A program made the position numbers and the translations under genes. Shown here one piece after another: positions 61,288-64,000 of a DNA stretch of 64,000 nucleotides. This stretch comes from Argonema antarcticum A004/B2 (GTDB taxonomy: Bacteria > Cyanobacteriota > Cyanobacteriia > Cyanobacteriales > Aerosakkonemataceae): contig NZ_JAIQZN010000009.1 of the NCBI RefSeq assembly GCF_023333585.1, forward strand, positions 62,001-126,000, given 5' to 3'. Numbering within the stretch: the stretch's first letter is position 1; each line of letters opens with the position of its first letter. The notes under the pieces were generated by a model. The model was not told the origin of the DNA. It saw nothing but the letters and a program-made list of their open reading frames with translations, and did no database searches.

Positions 61288-61361
61288 GTACCTCTTAACA
61301 GCGGTTCCCGCTGTTAAGAGGTACGTTGTTGCGCTTTAGCGCTCTTTTAGCGCTAAAGCGC
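61288..61361. repeat. Double hairpin incl. gcgctttagcgc family
   Basis: A perfect 17-bp stem (gtacctcttaacagcgg and its complement) around a 3-base loop, then gcgctttagcgctcttttag and its partner cgctaaagcgc. Tail gaatgcaagtaat as in the other members. Confidence 0.85.
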
Positions 61362-61373
61362 GAATGCAAGTAA

Positions 61374-61524
61374 TATCATGTCCGATAACATCGTTTGCCT
61401 AAAAAATTCGCGTTCTCATATCTGCGTTCATCCTTCTTTATCTGCGGTTAAAAATTAACCTACGATGAAAACAGACAATTGGACGAGATCGCTCTTACAC
61501 TTAAAGATGCAACCGGACATGATA
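61374..61524 (+). repeat. tatcatgtccgg MITE-like element, copy A
   Basis: 151 bp with inverted ends tatcatgtccgataac and gcaaccggacatgata. Inner landmarks: tctgcgttcatcc, tctgcggttaaaaa, gatgaaaacagacaattgga. No ORF. Copies B (33715) and C (31825, reversed) share the body. Confidence 0.8.
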
Positions 61525-61630
61525 TATAGCAACCGCCAAGGCGGTTAGGACATTCTCAATTCCCGAAACCCTTGATTCTAAACACTTCTTCCCCTAGTCC
61601 CTAGCCCCTAGCCCCTAGTCCCTAGCTATA
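61525..61630 (+). repeat. tatagc-ended dispersed element, copy C
   Basis: Opens tatagcaaccgccaaggcgg and closes with cccctag-type heptamers then cctagctata. 106 bp. Length differs among copies mainly through heptamer number and the middle. Confidence 0.8.
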
Positions 61631-61805
61631 ACTAGCAACTTGAGTTTTTAACTTTTCCGCCGTAGCTAAAGGCGGATGGTTCAGCCGTCTCTGCTGTAGG
61701 AGGGGAAGTAAGACCAAAGCTTGGGCGAAAGTCTAAACTGAGGCATTTCCCTATGATTACAGAAGCTCCCGCTATAATCGGTACTCCGATTTAGCGGTGG
61801 GTAGT

Positions 61806-63092
61806 TCACGGATACAAACCCCGATCGCTCAGCGCCTGTGCAACCCGACCCACACCCAAAGTATAAGCCGCTACTCGCAGAGGCACCTGCCGCATCTTCG
61901 ACTGTTTGATCACCTCGTGGTAGGCGTGTACCATCAAGCCTTCCATTTCACGGTTAACCCGTTCTTCATCCCAAAATACGTAGGAAAGACCCTGCACCCA
62001 CTCCAGATAGCTCACCACCACACCGCCAGCATTGGCTAAAATATCTGGCAGCACAGTCACACCTCGCGCCTCCAACGCCAAGTCAGCCGCCAGAGTTACC
62101 GGGCCATTAGCCGCCTCTGCGACAAACTTGGCTTGCACTTCATGCACGTTGTCTTCAGTTATCTGGTTTTCCAAAGCCGCCGGAATTAAGACATCGCACG
62201 GTAGCGCCAATAATTCCGCATTACTAACAGGTACGCTTCCCGGAAAACCGGCAATTCTTCTGTTATTTTCGGCAGCATAAACTTTCAAAGCCTGGATATC
62301 CAGACCTTCGGGATTAAATATCCCGCCTGACACATCCGAAACAGCCATAACCTTGGCCCCGGCTTCATCCAGCAATACAGCCGCTGCGCCTCCCACATTT
62401 CCAAACCCTTGGATTACGATCTTTGCACCCGCCAGGGTTTCACCCCGTTCGGCTAAAGCTTCCCGCACTATAATCATCACGCCGCGTCCGGTTGCCATTT
62501 CCCGTCCCCTGGAACCACCGATCGAAATTGGCTTACCAGTCACCACCCCCGGCACGGCGTGACCGACATTCATCGAATAGGTGTCCATCATCCAAGCCAT
62601 TTCGCGAGCGGAAGTGCCTACGTCTGGCGCTGGAATGTCAACTGAAGGGCCGATATCTTTAATTAATTCGCTGGTGTAGCGGCGGGTAATTCGCTCTAAT
62701 TCGCCGACGCTGTAACGTGCGGGATCGATCGCAATTCCACCCTTAGCACCGCCGTAGGGAATCCCTACCAAGGCGCATTTCCAGGTCATCAGCATTGCCA
62801 GCGCCGATATTTCTCGCAGCGTGACAGCCGGATGGTAACGGGTTCCACCTTTGTATGGCCCAAGAACGTCACAGTGCTGCACCCGATGTCCCGCCAGAAC
62901 CTGCACTTGCCCGTTATCCAGTTTTACGGGAATCGAAACGGTCACAACTTTGCGCGGGTGGCTCATAACCTCCAGCAAACCTTGATCCATTCGTAACTCT
63001 TTCGCTGCTTGTTCTAGGTAACTACAAGCTTGATCGAATGGGCAGATGTGCCCAGGGGAAGCAGTTTCAAGCGACAGCAGTGCTTGGTTCAT
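61806..63092 (-). CDS. gdhA: Glutamate dehydrogenase (Glu/Leu/Phe/Val family)
   Basis: 428 residues. It interconverts glutamate and 2-oxoglutarate plus ammonium in the cytosol, with NAD(P). The catalytic region VGIPYGGAKGGIAIDPARYS holds the active Lys, and the Rossmann fold starts IVIQGFGNVGGAAAVLL. VLPDILANAGGVVVSYLEWV is also conserved. Complete with the normal length of a hexameric enzyme. The ATG at 63092 is followed by NQALLSLETASP. Monocistronic, with a plain AT-rich leader. Confidence 0.93.
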   Translation of the reverse strand: MNQALLSLETASPGHICPFDQACSYLEQAAKELRMDQGLLEVMSHPRKVVTVSIPVKLDNGQVQVLAGHRVQHCDVLGPYKGGTRYHPAVTLREISALAMLMTWKCALVGIPYGGAKGGIAIDPARYSVGELERITRRYTSELIKDIGPSVDIPAPDVGTSAREMAWMMDTYSMNVGHAVPGVVTGKPISIGGSRGREMATGRGVMIIVREALAERGETLAGAKIVIQGFGNVGGAAAVLLDEAGAKVMAVSDVSGGIFNPEGLDIQALKVYAAENNRRIAGFPGSVPVSNAELLALPCDVLIPAALENQITEDNVHEVQAKFVAEAANGPVTLAADLALEARGVTVLPDILANAGGVVVSYLEWVQGLSYVFWDEERVNREMEGLMVHAYHEVIKQSKMRQVPLRVAAYTLGVGRVAQALSDRGLYP

Positions 63093-63552
63093 ATACTTTT
63101 CTCTCGATCGCAGTATCTATGTAAACTAACTATCTATCCGTAGCCTAACCTTGGATTCTTGAAAAAATAGCAATTTTGTCAAATTCGTTACATTTTTATA
63201 TTTAAATAAATGCTACAGAAACTAGGGACTAGGGACTAGGGACTAGGGACTAGGGACTAGGGGCTAGGGGCTAGGGAAGAGGGAAGAGGGAAGAGGGAAG
63301 AGGGAAGAGGGAAGAGGGAAGAGGGAAGAATCGTTCTTTTGACTTTTGACTTTTGACTTTTGACTTTTGACTTTTGACTTTTGACTTTTGACTTTTGACT
63401 TTTGACTTCCCCTAAACCCTTCTAAATGTCAAAATCTTACTACCAGCTTGCAACCGCGCCACCAACTCATTTGACAAAAATGATAAATTGTGGTAATGGG
63501 GTGCCTACCAAGACCTTTTCACTGGCTTTCCCAGAGGACATCTGTCATAGTT
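63093..63552. other. Spacer with three heptamer arrays
   Basis: 460 bases between divergent gdhA and the FAH-family gene. The left part (63093-63215) is AT-rich and should hold the gdhA promoter. The arrays cover 63222-63410. An ORF at 63426-63641 overlaps the real gene in another frame and is rejected. Confidence 0.6.
63222..63410. repeat. Three consecutive heptamer STRR arrays
   Basis: gggacta units (about 63222-63262) passing into ggggcta, then agggaag units (about 63270-63328), then ttttgac units (about 63335-63407, about ten copies). Three different heptamers in series share only their period. Confidence 0.92.
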
Positions 63553-64000
63553 ATGGCAAAACGCTACGTCCGAGTTCAAACTGCAAAGGGACAGATTTAC
63601 TACGGTTTATTAGAATTAAACCGCAGCGTTACCCTGCTTGATGCGCCACCCTGGTTGCAAGGACAACCTACTGACTCAGAGTTAAAACCAGATACTTATC
63701 AAATTTTGGCTCCTTGCGCTCCCTCTAAAGTGGTGGCTGTGGGGAAGAATTATGCAGACCACGCAAATGAAATGGGAACAGATGTCCCCACAGAACCGCT
63801 GTTATTTCTCAAGCCATCTACGGCGGTAATCCCGATCGATGGTCCGATCTGGTATCCCGCTGAGTCGCAGCGGGTAGATTATGAAGGTGAGTTGGCTTTG
63901 GTGATTGGAGAGCGTTGCATTGATTGTACGCCGCAGCAAGCTCAAACAAAAATTTGGGGTTACACGATCGCTAATGATGTTACGGCACGAGATTTACAAA
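63553..64000 (+). CDS. Fumarylacetoacetate hydrolase family protein, 3' end beyond window
   Basis: 149 codons visible from the ATG at 63553 (MAKRYVRVQTAKGQIYYGLL), open to the window end. The FAH core begins with KVVAVGKNYADHANEMG, LLFLKPSTAVI and DYEGELALVIGERC, where the metal-binding Glu of the ExE pair is expected; GYTIANDVTARDLQ is also typical. Members cleave or isomerise beta-diketo or oxaloacetate-type compounds; the substrate cannot be assigned. N-terminal 65 residues form the usual small domain. Confidence 0.88.
   Translation, partial: MAKRYVRVQTAKGQIYYGLLELNRSVTLLDAPPWLQGQPTDSELKPDTYQILAPCAPSKVVAVGKNYADHANEMGTDVPTEPLLFLKPSTAVIPIDGPIWYPAESQRVDYEGELALVIGERCIDCTPQQAQTKIWGYTIANDVTARDLQ

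Larger units (their letters stand above)
61284..61805. other. Stack of at least three repeat elements after the sirtuin remnant
   Basis: In order: hairpin gtacctcttaacagcgg/complement (61288-61324), gcgctttagcgc hairpin (61331-61361), MITE-like element (61374-61524), and tatagc element (61525-61630) abutting it exactly. The rest (61631-61805) shows no gene. Confidence 0.75.

Noticed and set aside
1-64000. tRNA, rRNA or prophage
   Set aside because: No cloverleaf, rRNA segment, integrase or phage structural gene was recognised when reading both strands; a dedicated RNA scan could not be run.

Overview
The window reads as chromosomal DNA of a filamentous cyanobacterium. The palindrome gcgatcgc (HIP1) is very frequent. 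A carboxysome shell protein (CcmK family) is present. Heptanucleotide tandem arrays (STRRs), typical of filamentous cyanobacteria, occur in most large spacers. Several families are cyanobacterial favourites: Uma2/DUF820, KGK, DUF1400 hydrolase, and haemagglutinin-type two-partner-secretion exoproteins. No heterocyst-specific gene, rRNA, tRNA, CRISPR array, prophage or complete insertion sequence was seen. The genus is not resolved.

Layout. 0-0.75 kb: end of a HEPN gene overlapping an unknown partner gene. 0.8-6 kb: TPR glycosyltransferase, Tat-exported beta-carbonic anhydrase, MOSC protein, DUF1400 alpha/beta hydrolase with a Fur-like box upstream. 6.2-7.7 kb: tandem Uma2 pair. 8.0-13.3 kb: co-directional cluster of unrecognised genes with YcjF/DUF697-like and TerB-like parts. 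13.3-14.2 kb: overlapping STAS-like/PIN pair resembling a toxin-antitoxin locus. 14.7-19.4 kb: M3 oligopeptidase and a multi-PAS histidine kinase carrying a LOV signature. 19.8-25.8 kb: lone CcmK paralogue, DUF3574, DedA, an unknown overlapping pair, rpsF, AI-2E family permease, [2Fe-2S] ferredoxin. 26.6-33.6 kb: BmpA-type ABC ATPase, then a peptide-transport operon (binding protein, two permeases) interrupted by an S23/IVP four-helix-bundle gene. 34-38.5 kb: His/Met-rich lipoprotein, then an overlapping three-gene signalling operon (receiver, CheC-type phosphatase, diguanylate cyclase with a cyanobacteriochrome-like GAF). 38.8-41 kb: RNase III, a NYN-OST-HTH protein and a 341-bp fold-back element. 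41-45 kb: tandem Uma2 pair, DUF4112, thioesterase, M15-like protein. 45.4-54.4 kb: three tandem TPS exoprotein genes with gene-conversion tracts. 54.6-61 kb: Uma2, a phosphorothioation-associated methyltransferase-like protein with a duplicated flanking domain, Uma2, KGK protein, Tex. 61-64 kb: sirtuin remnant under a stack of repeats, glutamate dehydrogenase, and the start of a fumarylacetoacetase-family gene.

How it fits together. Housekeeping genes (prlC, rpsF, rnc, tex, gdhA) are scattered among accessory material. Two candidate light inputs stand out: a LOV histidine kinase and a bilin-GAF diguanylate cyclase translationally coupled to a receiver and a CheC-type phosphatase. Six Uma2 genes, a PIN/STAS pair and a HEPN pair give a toxin/nuclease flavour. 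The repeat complement is unusually rich: a four-hairpin element in three copies, a MITE-like element with tatcatgtccgg ends in three copies, a tatagc-ended element in three copies, a gcgctttagcgc palindrome family, and the large fold-back. The strongest candidates for something undescribed are the TerB/YcjF-like cluster, the orphan methyltransferase, the fold-back beside two RNA-processing genes, and the four-hairpin element with compensatory changes.
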